64,000 bases of DNA from Nesterenkonia sandarakina (GTDB lineage Bacteria > Actinomycetota > Actinomycetes > Actinomycetales > Micrococcaceae), in the NCBI RefSeq assembly GCF_003003175.1, contig NZ_PVTY01000004.1:173860-237859 (forward strand), read 5' to 3'. A program made the position numbers and the translations under genes. The notes beneath the pieces are model-generated. The model did not search any database, was not told the DNA's origin, and saw nothing but the letters and a program-made list of their open reading frames with translations. Positions 1 through 8,075 of the stretch are shown here, piece after piece (position 1 is the first letter of the stretch; every line of letters starts with the position of its first letter).

Positions 1-1142
1 TGGATGACATGGTCGTGGAGATCCTGGGCGATGCGTGCGCGGTCCTCGACGATCTCCAGCCGTTGCTTGTCAGCCCGGGCCCAGGCCAGGGCGACTGCCA
101 GACCGGCCTGGGCTGCGAACTCCGAGAGCAGCGCGAGGTCGTCCTGGGTGAAAGGCGATTCATCCGCCGATCGGGTCGCGCACAGCGCCGCCACGCGGTC
201 GCCGTCGACGACGAGCGGCACAGCGACCATGGACGCGCTGGGAATGTCATCGGCGAAGGGAACCGGCTCCTCTCCCCCCTCCGTTGTGATTCCGGGCTCC
301 CCGTCCATGGCGCGGGAGAGCACGCAGTCCATCCAGGGGACCGAGGAGCCTTCGATCCGGGCGGCACGGACTCCACGAGCCGTGTCGACATAGAGCTCGC
401 TGCCGACCGCTTCGGAGACCACCACACTGACCAGCTGCGCCCCGGTGAGTGAGACGAGGCTCTCCGCAAGGACGCCGAACACCTCGGTGCTCCCGACGTT
501 CAACAACTTTCCCGCGACGTCGCCCAGCGCTGCGCTGAGCTCCTGAGACCGGCGAGAGCTCTCGTAGAGGCGCGCATTATCGATCGCAGTCGCTGCGGTC
601 GCAGCCAGAGCTTTGATCAGCGCCTCGTCGTGCGCGGTGAACGCCTTCTTGGAGGGGTTGGTGACGTAGAGGGCGCCGTAGACACTTCCCCGGATGGTGA
701 TGGGGACCCCGAGAAAGGCCTGTATCGCGGGGTGTCCCAGAGGTGGGCCCACAGAGCGCGGATCGTCCGCCAGGTTGCGCAGCCGGATGGGGGCGCCGCC
801 GCTGAGGACCGCGCCGAGAACGCCGAGACCGCGAGGGGGGTGGCCCATCTGCTCGACGAGCTCTGGGGGCATTCCCACGTGGATGAATCGCTCCATCTCT
901 CCCTTGTCATCGACGACCCCGAGAGCGCCGAAATGCGCGTCCACCAGGGTGCGGGCAGCTTCGGCCAGGTTGAAGAGAACCTGGTCGACGTCCAGTTCCC
1001 CGGTCACGAGCTGGCTGGCCTGGAGCAGGTTGAGCAGTCCATGGTCAGCGGTCAGAAAGTGATTGCTCCGCGCCATCTCCGCCCGGCTCGGCGTGTGCGC
1101 GTCGGACGCATAGAGGTCACGGAAGTCTGAACTTGGAGTCAC
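1..1142 (-). CDS. GAF-domain sensor histidine kinase, DevS/DosT-like (5' part only)
   Basis: The minus strand reads open from a GTG at 1142 (GAGGG about 8 nt upstream) to the window edge, so about 380 N-terminal residues are present. Two GAF-like segments are recognisable, roughly residues 30-185 and 205-345, the first opening with ASQLVTGELDVDQVLF. They are followed by the dimerisation helix RARIAQDLHDHVI, whose first His of DLHD is the expected phospho-acceptor. This is the GAF-GAF-HisKA_3 order of DevS/DosT/NreB kinases, which sense redox, gas or small ligands. The ATPase domain lies outside the window, so no heme or ligand claim is possible. An in-frame ATG at 1076 is an alternative start but has no properly spaced SD. 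No partner response regulator is visible on this side. Confidence 0.85.
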   Translation of the reverse strand, partial: MTPSSDFRDLYASDAHTPSRAEMARSNHFLTADHGLLNLLQASQLVTGELDVDQVLFNLAEAARTLVDAHFGALGVVDDKGEMERFIHVGMPPELVEQMGHPPRGLGVLGAVLSGGAPIRLRNLADDPRSVGPPLGHPAIQAFLGVPITIRGSVYGALYVTNPSKKAFTAHDEALIKALAATAATAIDNARLYESSRRSQELSAALGDVAGKLLNVGSTEVFGVLAESLVSLTGAQLVSVVVSEAVGSELYVDTARGVRAARIEGSSVPWMDCVLSRAMDGEPGITTEGGEEPVPFADDIPSASMVAVPLVVDGDRVAALCATRSADESPFTQDDLALLSEFAAQAGLAVALAWARADKQRLEIVEDRARIAQDLHDHVI

Positions 1143-1210
1143 CGGCTCTGCCCTCGAGGGTCTATACACCTCAGCATAGGTGCGCTGCCACTCAGAGGGC
1201 AGTCTTGATC

Positions 1211-1259
1211 TCCGAGCTCTCCGAGCTCTCCGAGCTCTCCGAGCTCTCCGAGCTCTCCG
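1211..1259. repeat. 9-bp tandem repeat, five copies
   Basis: The unit TCCGAGCTC is repeated perfectly five times and followed by a partial sixth (TCCG). Each unit contains the self-complementary hexamer GAGCTC. The array lies between the dehydrogenase stop (1366) and the kinase start (1142), both on the minus strand, so it sits in the kinase's upstream region. Confidence 0.95.
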
Positions 1260-1319
1260 GTGAACTCTGCCGAGCCGAACCTCGTAAGCGGCCAGCGCCG
1301 GCGTCGTCGTCGTGCCTGA

Positions 1320-1360
1320 TTCGGGGGCAGGCCCCAGACCTCATGTGGCCTGCCCCCGAA
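1320..1360 (-). terminator. strong hairpin after the dehydrogenase gene
   Basis: Perfect 14-bp arms, 1320-1333 and 1347-1360 (TTCGGGGGCAGGCC and its complement), with a 13-nt loop. The stem starts 6 nt after the minus-strand stop at 1366. There is no long U-tract, so it may be a rho-independent-like terminator or an mRNA-stabilising stem. Confidence 0.7.
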
Positions 1361-1365
1361 GCGGC

Positions 1366-2583
1366 TCAGTTCTTGATGTAGCCGTTGGGGTTGAGCACGA
1401 ACTTCTTCGCCGCGCCCTTGTCGAATTCTGCGTAGGCCGCCGGGGCGTCTTCAAGCGCAATCGCAGTGGCGCTGACCGCCTTGGCGATCTGGACCTTGTC
1501 GTGGAGGATCGCCTGCATGAGGTGGCGGTTGTACTTCATGACCGGGCACTGACCGGTGGTGAAGGACAAGGATTTCGCCCAGCCCAGACCGAGACGGATG
1601 GAGAGCGAGCCGACCTGGGCCGCCTCGTCCACCCCGCCCGGGTCGCCGGTGACGTAGAGGCCAGGAATGCCGAGTGCGCCACCGGCCTCGGTGAGGTCCA
1701 TCAGCGAGTTCAGAACGGTGGCCGGGGCCTCCTTCGCTGAATCAGCGCCGTGCCCACGTGCCTCGAAACCGACCGCGTCGACGCCGCACTCGACCTCTGG
1801 CACCCCAAGGATCTGTTCGATCTGGTCGCGTGGGTCGCCCTTGGAGACGTCGACGGTTTCACATCCGAAGGATCGGGCCTGCGCCAGTCGCTCTTCGTTG
1901 AGGTCACCGACGATCACCGCACCGGCGCCCAGCAGCTGTGCACCTACAGCGGCGGCGAGCCCGACCGGGCCGGCGCCGGCGATGTATACCGTGGATCCGG
2001 GTCCGACGCCGGCGGAGTATGCACCGTGGAACCCGGTCGGAAAGATGTCAGAGAGCATGGTCAGATCGAGGATCTTCTCCAGCGCCTGGTCCCGGTCTGG
2101 AAACTTGAGCAGGTTCCAGTCGGCATAGGGCGTCAGCACGTACTCGGCCTGCCCGCCGACCCAGCCGCCCATGTCGACGTATCCATAGGCGCTGCCAGGG
2201 CGATCCGGGTTCACGTTGAGACAGATCCCGGTCTTGCGCTCCTTGCAGTTGCGACACCGTCCACAGGAGATGTTGAACGGCACGGAGACGATGTCGCCGA
2301 CCTTGATGAATTCCACATCGGGGCCCACTTCCACCACCTCCCCGGTGATCTCGTGTCCGAGGACGAGGCCGGCAGGCGCAGTGGTCCGGCCTCGCACCAT
2401 GTGCTGGTCCGAGCCGCAGATGTTCGTGGCGACGGTCCGGAGAATGGCCCCGTGCGGCACTTTGCGACCGATGTTGGCCGGGTTGACGCCGGGTCCGTCC
2501 TTGAGCTCGAACTCGGGATACGGGGTGTCCACGACCTCGACCACACCTGGGCTCTTGTACGCGATTGCACTGTTTGTAGACAT
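1366..2583 (-). CDS. fdhA: zinc-dependent, glutathione-independent formaldehyde dehydrogenase family
   Basis: A 405-residue medium-chain alcohol dehydrogenase. Catalytic-zinc ligands are visible as Cys56 in NICGSDQH and His77-Glu78 in GHE. The structural zinc lobe is CGRCRNCKERKTGIC with Cys108, 111, 114 and 122. The NAD-binding Rossmann motif is AGAGPVGLAAA near residue 200. Length and the N-terminal insertion match the Pseudomonas-type FdhA/formaldehyde dismutase branch rather than the shorter class III enzymes. The expected reaction is NAD-dependent oxidation of formaldehyde (or a related aldehyde/alcohol) in the cytoplasm; some family members dismutate formaldehyde with tightly bound cofactor. 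The gene diverges from a LuxR-type regulator across about 140 bp. Substrate is family-based inference. Confidence 0.88.
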   Translation of the reverse strand: MSTNSAIAYKSPGVVEVVDTPYPEFELKDGPGVNPANIGRKVPHGAILRTVATNICGSDQHMVRGRTTAPAGLVLGHEITGEVVEVGPDVEFIKVGDIVSVPFNISCGRCRNCKERKTGICLNVNPDRPGSAYGYVDMGGWVGGQAEYVLTPYADWNLLKFPDRDQALEKILDLTMLSDIFPTGFHGAYSAGVGPGSTVYIAGAGPVGLAAAVGAQLLGAGAVIVGDLNEERLAQARSFGCETVDVSKGDPRDQIEQILGVPEVECGVDAVGFEARGHGADSAKEAPATVLNSLMDLTEAGGALGIPGLYVTGDPGGVDEAAQVGSLSIRLGLGWAKSLSFTTGQCPVMKYNRHLMQAILHDKVQIAKAVSATAIALEDAPAAYAEFDKGAAKKFVLNPNGYIKN

Positions 2584-2685
2584 TGTTATCCTCTCGTGGG
2601 ATCGTGACGAGCGATTTCCGTCACATGGATAAAGTCTCTAGCTGGCCGTGGGTCTTCTCAATGACCCGTGAGACCGGGCAGAGCT

Positions 2686-2699
2686 CTACCTTTAGGTAG
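2686..2699. promoter_or_regulatory. NarL/LuxR-type palindrome between fdhA and the LuxR-type gene
   Basis: A perfect 6-2-6 inverted repeat, CTACCT-TT-AGGTAG, 24 bp before the start of the LuxR-type gene and about 100 bp upstream of fdhA. The central CTTTAG core resembles known NarL/DevR family half-site arrangements, so it is a plausible operator for the adjacent regulator. Confidence 0.5.
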
Positions 2700-2722
2700 G
2701 TCGGGTCAGTAGAATTTGAAAT

Positions 2723-3976
2723 ATGGCTCGCGTCACAGGTCTCGACGGTCTCCTCCCCGAGCTCTTCGACCTGCTTGCCTCGCCGCTCGGCTTGATCGTT
2801 CGCGGACTCACTGAACTGCTGAACCCACTGGTCACACATTCCGCACTGGTCATGCTCACCGCAGATGCCAGCGGCGGTCGCATCCAATGCACCGGCGACC
2901 CTGCCGTCCAACGTGGCGTGCGCGGACTGGATGTCGACCAGCTGCGAAGAGGGGCCGGCGGCGTCGAGGGCGTTCATCGGACAACGCTGCGCGTCGGGGA
3001 AGCGCAGCGTCCGGCGCTTCAGGTCCTGGCACGCAACGGCGCCCTCCTGGTGATCACCGATCCAGGCCCGGTCGCGACATCTGCGCCGCTGCTGGACATC
3101 TGGAACATCGTCTCGCTGCACCTGCAGGAGCGCGCAGATGAAGCCGCACCGGAGTATCTCCGCCATGCACGCTCGACGGCGGGAGTGCGGCTGCGGGCGC
3201 TGAGCGAGATCCAGGACGAGTACTCGGCAACGTTGGACAGCATCCTCGCTCCGCTCCGGTCGGGGCAGCTTTCTGATTCGGCGGCGCGAGACTCTGCCCT
3301 TGCCAGATCCGCTGCAGGGCTGACTCGACTCAACGGGATGACTGAACAGGCGCGCGTCGTGGCCGAGGAGTCCGTCAACATGTCCTTCGCGCGGCTCAAG
3401 GAGGAGCTCTGGTCCGCCACGCGTCACTGGCACGTCGACCTGGAGTTCATCGACCCGCTGGAGGGGGACCACCTGGTTCCCGATGATGTCGCTCGGGGAG
3501 CCCGGGCCGTGGTCACCCGGGTCATCCTCAGCCGCATGGAGAGTTCCGAGGTCAGCCGGGTCCGCGTGCAGTGGGACTGCGACGGGAGTGATCTGGTGGT
3601 CAGGATCCGGGACGACGGCGATGGCGGCACGCTCGACGCCGATGCGCTGCGGCAGATCGCGGGGCAGCGCGTCCAGGCGCTCAGAGGTCAGCTCTCGGTG
3701 AGTTCGACAGCTGGCTGGGGGGCCGAGCTCTCGGCCGTCCTGCCGCTGGACCCGCCCCCGGCGGGACCGTCCACTGCCGCGATCGCCGGTCTGCGACCGC
3801 GGGAGGTGCAGGTGGCGACCCTTCTGGCCGCGGGCAGCAGGAACCGTGCCATTGCCGAGGAACTGGGCATCAGCGAGAACACGGTCAAGTTCCACATCTC
3901 ACGCATACTGCAGACCCTGCAGGCCGGCTCTCGTGCGGAGGCCATCGCCGCGCTCCTGACGGAACAGCAGGCCTGA
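2723..3976 (+). CDS. LuxR-family regulator with degenerate histidine-kinase-like ATPase domain
   Basis: 417 residues. The C-terminus (about 350-410) is a GerE/LuxR helix-turn-helix: LRPREVQVATLLAAG followed by AIAEELGISENTVKFHISRIL. Before it, about residues 270-345 resemble a HATPase_c fold, with VVRIRDDGDGG like a G1 box and GWGAELSAVLPL like a G2 box. The centre has helices resembling a HisKA_3 region but no DLHD phospho-acceptor motif. The N-terminal 130 residues may be a GAF-like sensor. It therefore looks like a sensor-kinase scaffold turned one-component DNA-binding protein. The divergent fdhA gene is its most likely target. Ligand unknown. Confidence 0.75.
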   Translation: MARVTGLDGLLPELFDLLASPLGLIVRGLTELLNPLVTHSALVMLTADASGGRIQCTGDPAVQRGVRGLDVDQLRRGAGGVEGVHRTTLRVGEAQRPALQVLARNGALLVITDPGPVATSAPLLDIWNIVSLHLQERADEAAPEYLRHARSTAGVRLRALSEIQDEYSATLDSILAPLRSGQLSDSAARDSALARSAAGLTRLNGMTEQARVVAEESVNMSFARLKEELWSATRHWHVDLEFIDPLEGDHLVPDDVARGARAVVTRVILSRMESSEVSRVRVQWDCDGSDLVVRIRDDGDGGTLDADALRQIAGQRVQALRGQLSVSSTAGWGAELSAVLPLDPPPAGPSTAAIAGLRPREVQVATLLAAGSRNRAIAEELGISENTVKFHISRILQTLQAGSRAEAIAALLTEQQA

Positions 3977-4127
3977 GAGTACAAGAACCGGCTCATCCCC
4001 TTCGGATGAACGGCAGTGTCGACCTGCCCACTCTCGTCCAGACTTGTCCCAACCCCGGATCACTATTGGCGGATACAGGTTCCGACACGGGACTCCACGT
4101 CCCGTCGATCAAGGAGGTAGGAAAGAG

Positions 4128-4562
4128 ATGGTTGAGCACAGAAGGATCGCAGCGGCGGTCTTCGTGATCCTGCTGGGGACAGCTGCATCGGCGGGATGTG
4201 CCAGCGAGACCCCCGAAGAGAACACTGACGCCGCATGCTCCTCCGTCGAGGAGCTGGGATCGGCGGTGGAGGAGGCCCAGATCGAACTGGACGAGGATTC
4301 CACGGTCGAGGAGGTGCGCGCCCAGAGGGACAACCTGGAGGAGAAGGTCCAAGCCGCCCTCGAAGACCTCGGTGACGTCCAGCAGGACCGCGTCGATGAG
4401 CTCGATGAGGCCTATCAGCAGCTGACTTCATCGGTGGAGAACCTGGAGGACGACGCAACGGTCACGGAAGCAGTCCAATCCATCCAAGAGGAGGTCGCCG
4501 CGATCGGCGATGCCCGGGGTGGCGTCTGGGAGGAACTGTCCTGCGAGGACCCGGCCGAATAG
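4128..4562 (+). CDS. small secreted, acidic coiled-coil protein, possible lipoprotein
   Basis: 144 residues from the ATG at 4128, chosen because AAGGAGG lies about 10 nt upstream; a longer frame to 4044 lacks an SD. The N-terminus has basic residues, a hydrophobic stretch (AAAVFVILLGTAA) and a Cys at residue 24 in ASAGC. That is lipobox-like but has Ser at -3, so ordinary Sec cleavage is also possible. The mature part is strongly acidic and helical, with heptad-like Leu/Val spacing (for example LDEAYQQLTSSVENL) suggesting a coiled coil. Two Cys near the ends could pair. No family recognised; it probably acts at the cell surface. Confidence 0.7.
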   Translation: MVEHRRIAAAVFVILLGTAASAGCASETPEENTDAACSSVEELGSAVEEAQIELDEDSTVEEVRAQRDNLEEKVQAALEDLGDVQQDRVDELDEAYQQLTSSVENLEDDATVTEAVQSIQEEVAAIGDARGGVWEELSCEDPAE

Positions 4563-4575
4563 GCCTTGGTGTTGA

Positions 4576-4600
4576 GGTCGCCTGTCATTCTGAGGCGACC
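4576..4600. terminator. hairpin between convergent genes
   Basis: Perfect 8-bp arms (GGTCGCCT and AGGCGACC) with a 9-nt loop lie between the lipoprotein-like gene and the convergent esterase, overlapping the last codons of the latter. It could end transcription in both directions. Confidence 0.45.
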
Positions 4601-5505
4601 GGATCCTCCCTCAGCGCCTCATCGAGGATCCGCGCCTGGCGCAGCGAGAAGTGATCCTCTCCCTCCGGAAACTCGGCACGCACCTGCATGAAGCCCTGTT
4701 CGCGATACCAGCTGGAGCCCTCCTGGGCTGCGGTCAACGCGTCGAAGGGCGCGTAGGGCACCGAGCCGTTATCCAAGGTGCCGGTCACCCAGATCAGGTC
4801 CAGGAACTCGAGCTGTTCCGAGCTGGGTTCCTCGACCAGGGCCTGCGGGGCACCTCCGCCGCCGAGCATGAGGGCGCCGCCGGTCACGGACTGCGGGTTC
4901 CGAGGGAGCACGCCATAGGAGATCATCTCGGCGCCCCCCGAGTACCCCATCCACCACACGTCCTCAGGGCCGAGACCATAGGGTGCCAGCACACGTTCGT
5001 CCAGCAGGTCCTGCAGCCATGGGAGGTTGGTCGAGATGTCCTCCCACCAGGTGAGCTCGCCCTCCACATCCGGGGTGAGCGGGGCCAGCAGCACCATGTT
5101 GCGTGACGCAGCGACCGCCGCGAGGCAGTTGAGCAGGCCGTCGGGATCGTCGTACTCGGCTCCGCCGTCACCGTGGAGCCTGACCACCACACCGACCGGC
5201 TCGTTGAAGTCCACTCCCCGGGTGAACAGGTGATACTCACTGGACGCGGATTCCGAGGTGAACCCCTGATTCAGCTGCACCGAGTCCTGCCCGCCCTCGG
5301 TCGCACCTCCGGTGCCGGTCACCGGATCGGGGTCTGCCCGAGGATCTGGTCGGTCGATCCCGTGCATCTCACATCGCGCAGGCGAGTCCGCGGCAGCCTC
5401 GGTGTTCTCGTCCTCTCCCAGGAGGAGGGCCAGGACGAAGAACACCAGGAAGGCCGCGAGCACAGCAGCCACCAGCCCGGAGAGCAGGGCCCAACGTCTG
5501 GTCAT
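4585..5505 (-). CDS. membrane-anchored or secreted alpha/beta-hydrolase (esterase-like)
   Basis: 306 residues. Residues 5-29 form one long hydrophobic helix after MTRR, so the protein is an N-terminally anchored extracellular protein or carries a signal peptide. A linker of about 55 residues precedes the hydrolase. The nucleophile is Ser189 in GYSGG, the oxyanion segment is HGDGG (His111), and a His near residue 286 (EGEDHFS) is the likely catalytic base; an Asp near TGTLDNGS may complete the triad. The pattern resembles feruloyl-esterase/PHB-depolymerase-like (LpqC-type) proteins. Substrate not determined. It lies about 150 bp downstream of the M1 peptidase gene on the same strand, but a shared transcript is uncertain. 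Confidence 0.75.
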   Translation of the reverse strand: MTRRWALLSGLVAAVLAAFLVFFVLALLLGEDENTEAAADSPARCEMHGIDRPDPRADPDPVTGTGGATEGGQDSVQLNQGFTSESASSEYHLFTRGVDFNEPVGVVVRLHGDGGAEYDDPDGLLNCLAAVAASRNMVLLAPLTPDVEGELTWWEDISTNLPWLQDLLDERVLAPYGLGPEDVWWMGYSGGAEMISYGVLPRNPQSVTGGALMLGGGGAPQALVEEPSSEQLEFLDLIWVTGTLDNGSVPYAPFDALTAAQEGSSWYREQGFMQVRAEFPEGEDHFSLRQARILDEALREDPVASE

Positions 5506-5653
5506 AGTTGGATTCCTTGCTGTTGCGTCCGACGTCGGCCTGCAGGGCGTGGCGGAGGCCCTGGCCGGCGGATGGGAGGAGACTCGTGCCTGCGCGCGAG
5601 CGGCTTCTGTGAGAAGTGTAAGAGATGCGGGGCAGCAGCGGAATCATGATTCA

Positions 5654-7003
5654 TCAGGAGTGCGGCGCCCACGGATGAACCCGCCGCTCAGGGCAGGCGG
5701 GGAGCAATGGGTCGAACAGCCAACCCTGCAGCACTGACCTCGTCTGTGGTCCAGACACCAGCTCGGCGTGATCGAGGAAGTCGCCGGTCGACGCAGTGCC
5801 GTGACGGTGCTTGGCGGTCCAAGATCGCAGAAGTCCGAAGAACTGGTCCTCGCCCAGGAAGATCCGCAGAGCATGCAGTGTGAGGGCGCCGCGCAGATAG
5901 ATGCGTTCATCGAACATATGCGCTGCACCAGGGTCGACCAGCAGGATGTTCTGCGGAAGCGAGACCAGCCGATCATGTGCCGCGCGGGCGCGGGTGTCGG
6001 CGTCGAGCTGGTCAGACGCCTCCGACCAGAGCCACTCCGCATACGTGGCAAAGCCTTCGTTGAGCCAGATGTCAGACCATCGGCGCGGGGTCACGGAGTT
6101 GCCGAACCACTGGTGGGCGAGTTCGTGGGCGGCCAGCCGCTCCGATGTCCAGTCCGCACCGAGATGGTTCGAACCCAGAATCGACAACGGCTGAGATTCC
6201 AGAGGCATCTCCAGGGGGTCGTCGGTCACCACGACCTCGTAGGAGTCGAACGGGTACTCCCCGAAGTCCCGCTCGAAGACCGCCATCATGGAGTGCTGCT
6301 TGGCCAGGACATCCTGGCCCTGCCGCCACAGATGGTCCCCACAGGCCAGGAGCAGCGGGACCCGCGCCGGCACGTGCTGCGCGTTCGTGATCGGACCGCG
6401 TCGGTATTGTCCGATCTGCACCGTGGCGAGGTAGGTCGCCAGCGGCGCCCTGGATTCCCAGGTCCAGGCCCGCCGGTCGCCGTCCTGGGTCACGTGGAGA
6501 AGCTCGCCGTTGCTGATCGCGGTGTAGTCCGAGTCGACCAGGATGGTGCAGTTCAAGGTCGCCTTGTGTCCGGGGTGGTCGTTGCATGGAAACCAGGTGG
6601 CAGCTCCGTTCGGCTGTCCGGCCACCAGCACGCCGTCGGTGAGCTCTTCCCATCCGACGTCGCCCCAGGGGCCCTTCTGCGGTCGGGGTTTCCCCCGGTA
6701 GTCCACGACAATGGTGATCGCCTGATCGGCGGCGAGGTCTGCGGGCAGCACCAGCTTGGTGCGAGTCTGTCTGAACCTGACCGCGGCGTCGTTGAGCTGC
6801 ACCCCGCTGACCTTGAGTCCGCGCAGATCGAGTTCGATGGCGGAGGTCTCCGCGAGCACGCGCCCGTGGAGCACCGCGCGGGCGTTCAGTCGGTTCGGTT
6901 GGATCTCATAGTCCAGATGCAGGTCGTAGTGGTCGATCTGGAGCTCCGCCGACCCGGAGGTCGGGGTATAGGAGTCGGGCTGGATCATCAGCGAGACACG
7001 CAT
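5654..7003 (-). CDS. M1-family zinc metallopeptidase (short form)
   Basis: 449 residues. The gluzincin site is complete: HELAH at 293-297, then exactly 18 residues to Glu316 in NEGF. His293, His297 and Glu316 should bind zinc and Glu294 activate water. The usual GAMEN exopeptidase loop is replaced by PLESQ near 268, as in short actinobacterial M1 enzymes. Tyr in IYLRGALTLHALR is the likely transition-state residue. The N-terminal beta domain is present, but the long C-terminal helical domain of PepN is absent. There is no signal peptide, so it is probably cytoplasmic or peripheral. It should remove N-terminal residues from peptides. Its place beside a Pls-type synthetase suggests a role in degrading the polyamino-acid product, because known epsilon-polylysine-degrading enzymes have the same zinc motif. 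Confidence 0.88.
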   Translation of the reverse strand: MRVSLMIQPDSYTPTSGSAELQIDHYDLHLDYEIQPNRLNARAVLHGRVLAETSAIELDLRGLKVSGVQLNDAAVRFRQTRTKLVLPADLAADQAITIVVDYRGKPRPQKGPWGDVGWEELTDGVLVAGQPNGAATWFPCNDHPGHKATLNCTILVDSDYTAISNGELLHVTQDGDRRAWTWESRAPLATYLATVQIGQYRRGPITNAQHVPARVPLLLACGDHLWRQGQDVLAKQHSMMAVFERDFGEYPFDSYEVVVTDDPLEMPLESQPLSILGSNHLGADWTSERLAAHELAHQWFGNSVTPRRWSDIWLNEGFATYAEWLWSEASDQLDADTRARAAHDRLVSLPQNILLVDPGAAHMFDERIYLRGALTLHALRIFLGEDQFFGLLRSWTAKHRHGTASTGDFLDHAELVSGPQTRSVLQGWLFDPLLPACPERRVHPWAPHS

Positions 7004-7124
7004 CCTTTGCGAAGATCGTCAGAGTTCAGTGCACAGCACCCGCAGGCGGCAAAACGATGTGAAGATGAGCTCACGCATTCCTGGTCGGTCGTCAACCAGG
7101 ACCGAGCTTTCAGGAGGTGGACCG

Positions 7125-7727
7125 GTGGACTGGGCCTATAGACGCACCAACGACGCGGACTCGATCGTGAGCGCCCTGGTGGCCGACGCCTATGGGGTCG
7201 ACCCGGCACGTGTGGAGCTGGTCCAGCGCCGCGGAGCACCGGAGGCGCGGATCGAGGGCAGGCGGGTGGAACTCTCAAGGTCGCGCTCCCATGGTTTCGT
7301 CGCGGCGGCGTGCGCCGGGCCGGGGGAGCAGCTCTCGCTGGGGATCGACATCGAGGCGGTCCAGCCGTTCCTGGATTCGACGACGGAGCCGGCCCTTTTT
7401 GCCGAAGTCATCCTGGCGCCTCAGGAGCTGGAGTGGTTCCGCGCGACGACGGGGGCGGCCGAGGTCGACAGACTCAATCGGCTCCTGCGGACCTGGGTCC
7501 GGAAAGAGGCGGTGCTCAAGTCGCTGCACACGGGTTTCGATGTCGGCCGCGGAGGCCTGGCGCCCGCGGACGTGGTGCTCAATGAGCCATGGGAAGCGCC
7601 CCTGTGTCTCAGCCACACGCGGGTCACCGTGACCGACCTGCCCAGCCGAGACGACGCGGGCACCGATGGATCCGTGATGATGGCCCTTGCGCAGAACGCC
7701 GGGCCGCTCGTTCTCCCGCGACGATGA
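7125..7727 (+). CDS. 4'-phosphopantetheinyl transferase (Sfp-like)
   Basis: 200 residues from the GTG at 7125, chosen because AGGAGGT sits at 7112-7118; the frame is open further upstream but without an SD. Family motifs are visible: GIDIE at 73-77 (Asp75 and Glu77 for Mg2+/CoA) and WVRKEAVLKS at 124-133 (Glu128 and the Lys residues). SRSRSHG resembles the Sfp P1 motif. The enzyme transfers phosphopantetheine from CoA to a carrier-protein serine. The only visible carrier domain nearby is in the Pls-type synthetase about 5 kb away, its probable substrate. It diverges from the M1 peptidase gene. Confidence 0.88.
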   Translation: MDWAYRRTNDADSIVSALVADAYGVDPARVELVQRRGAPEARIEGRRVELSRSRSHGFVAAACAGPGEQLSLGIDIEAVQPFLDSTTEPALFAEVILAPQELEWFRATTGAAEVDRLNRLLRTWVRKEAVLKSLHTGFDVGRGGLAPADVVLNEPWEAPLCLSHTRVTVTDLPSRDDAGTDGSVMMALAQNAGPLVLPRR

Positions 7728-7774
7728 GCCGACGAGACGGCGGTGGCTCTGAGTCGACGACGCGGTCCGCCGAG

Positions 7775-7966
7775 CTACTCGCCGTGTGTCCCGGGTCCGG
7801 TGGAACCTTCGGGCGTCTGGGCGCCGTCGATCTTGCTCCGCCAACGTTCTTTCACGTCCTCGGGCAGGTCCTCCCATGGCTCAGCCTCCGACATCATGAG
7901 ACCGGCGAGCAGCTTCCTGCGTTCGTTGTACAGGGCCTGGGCCGCTTCGTCCCGGATACTGCGCAC
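7775..7966 (-). CDS. small conserved-looking hypothetical protein (63 aa)
   Basis: A short minus-strand gene with GTG start. GGAGGGG lies about 5 nt upstream, one of the better SDs in this region. The product is hydrophilic and helical, with ALYNERRKLLAGLM and PWEDLPEDVKERWR segments. The composition looks like a genuine protein rather than a shadow. It follows the acyltransferase gene by about 110 bp in the same direction, so it may be the last gene of the Pls operon. No function can be assigned. Confidence 0.55.
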   Translation of the reverse strand: MRSIRDEAAQALYNERRKLLAGLMMSEAEPWEDLPEDVKERWRSKIDGAQTPEGSTGPGTHGE

Positions 7967-8075
7967 TTACCCCTCCAGCACCGTGGAAAAAAACGTAGGA
8001 AGGCGTGCACATATGGCGACGCCTGGTTCTCGGTGCAAGTGTAGTGGACCGAAAACTACAGGCTTGACTATGGTG

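Noticed and set aside
1211..1259. CRISPR array
   Set aside because: Units are 9 bp without spacers and no cas gene is near. No CRISPR array was seen in the window.
3976..4040. Terminator after the LuxR-type gene
   Set aside because: TCATCC/GGATGA gives only a 6-bp stem without a T-tract; too weak to call.
5768..7141. 457-codon frame antisense to the M1 peptidase
   Set aside because: The minus strand carries the intact HELAH-x18-E site; the plus frame has no domain or SD.
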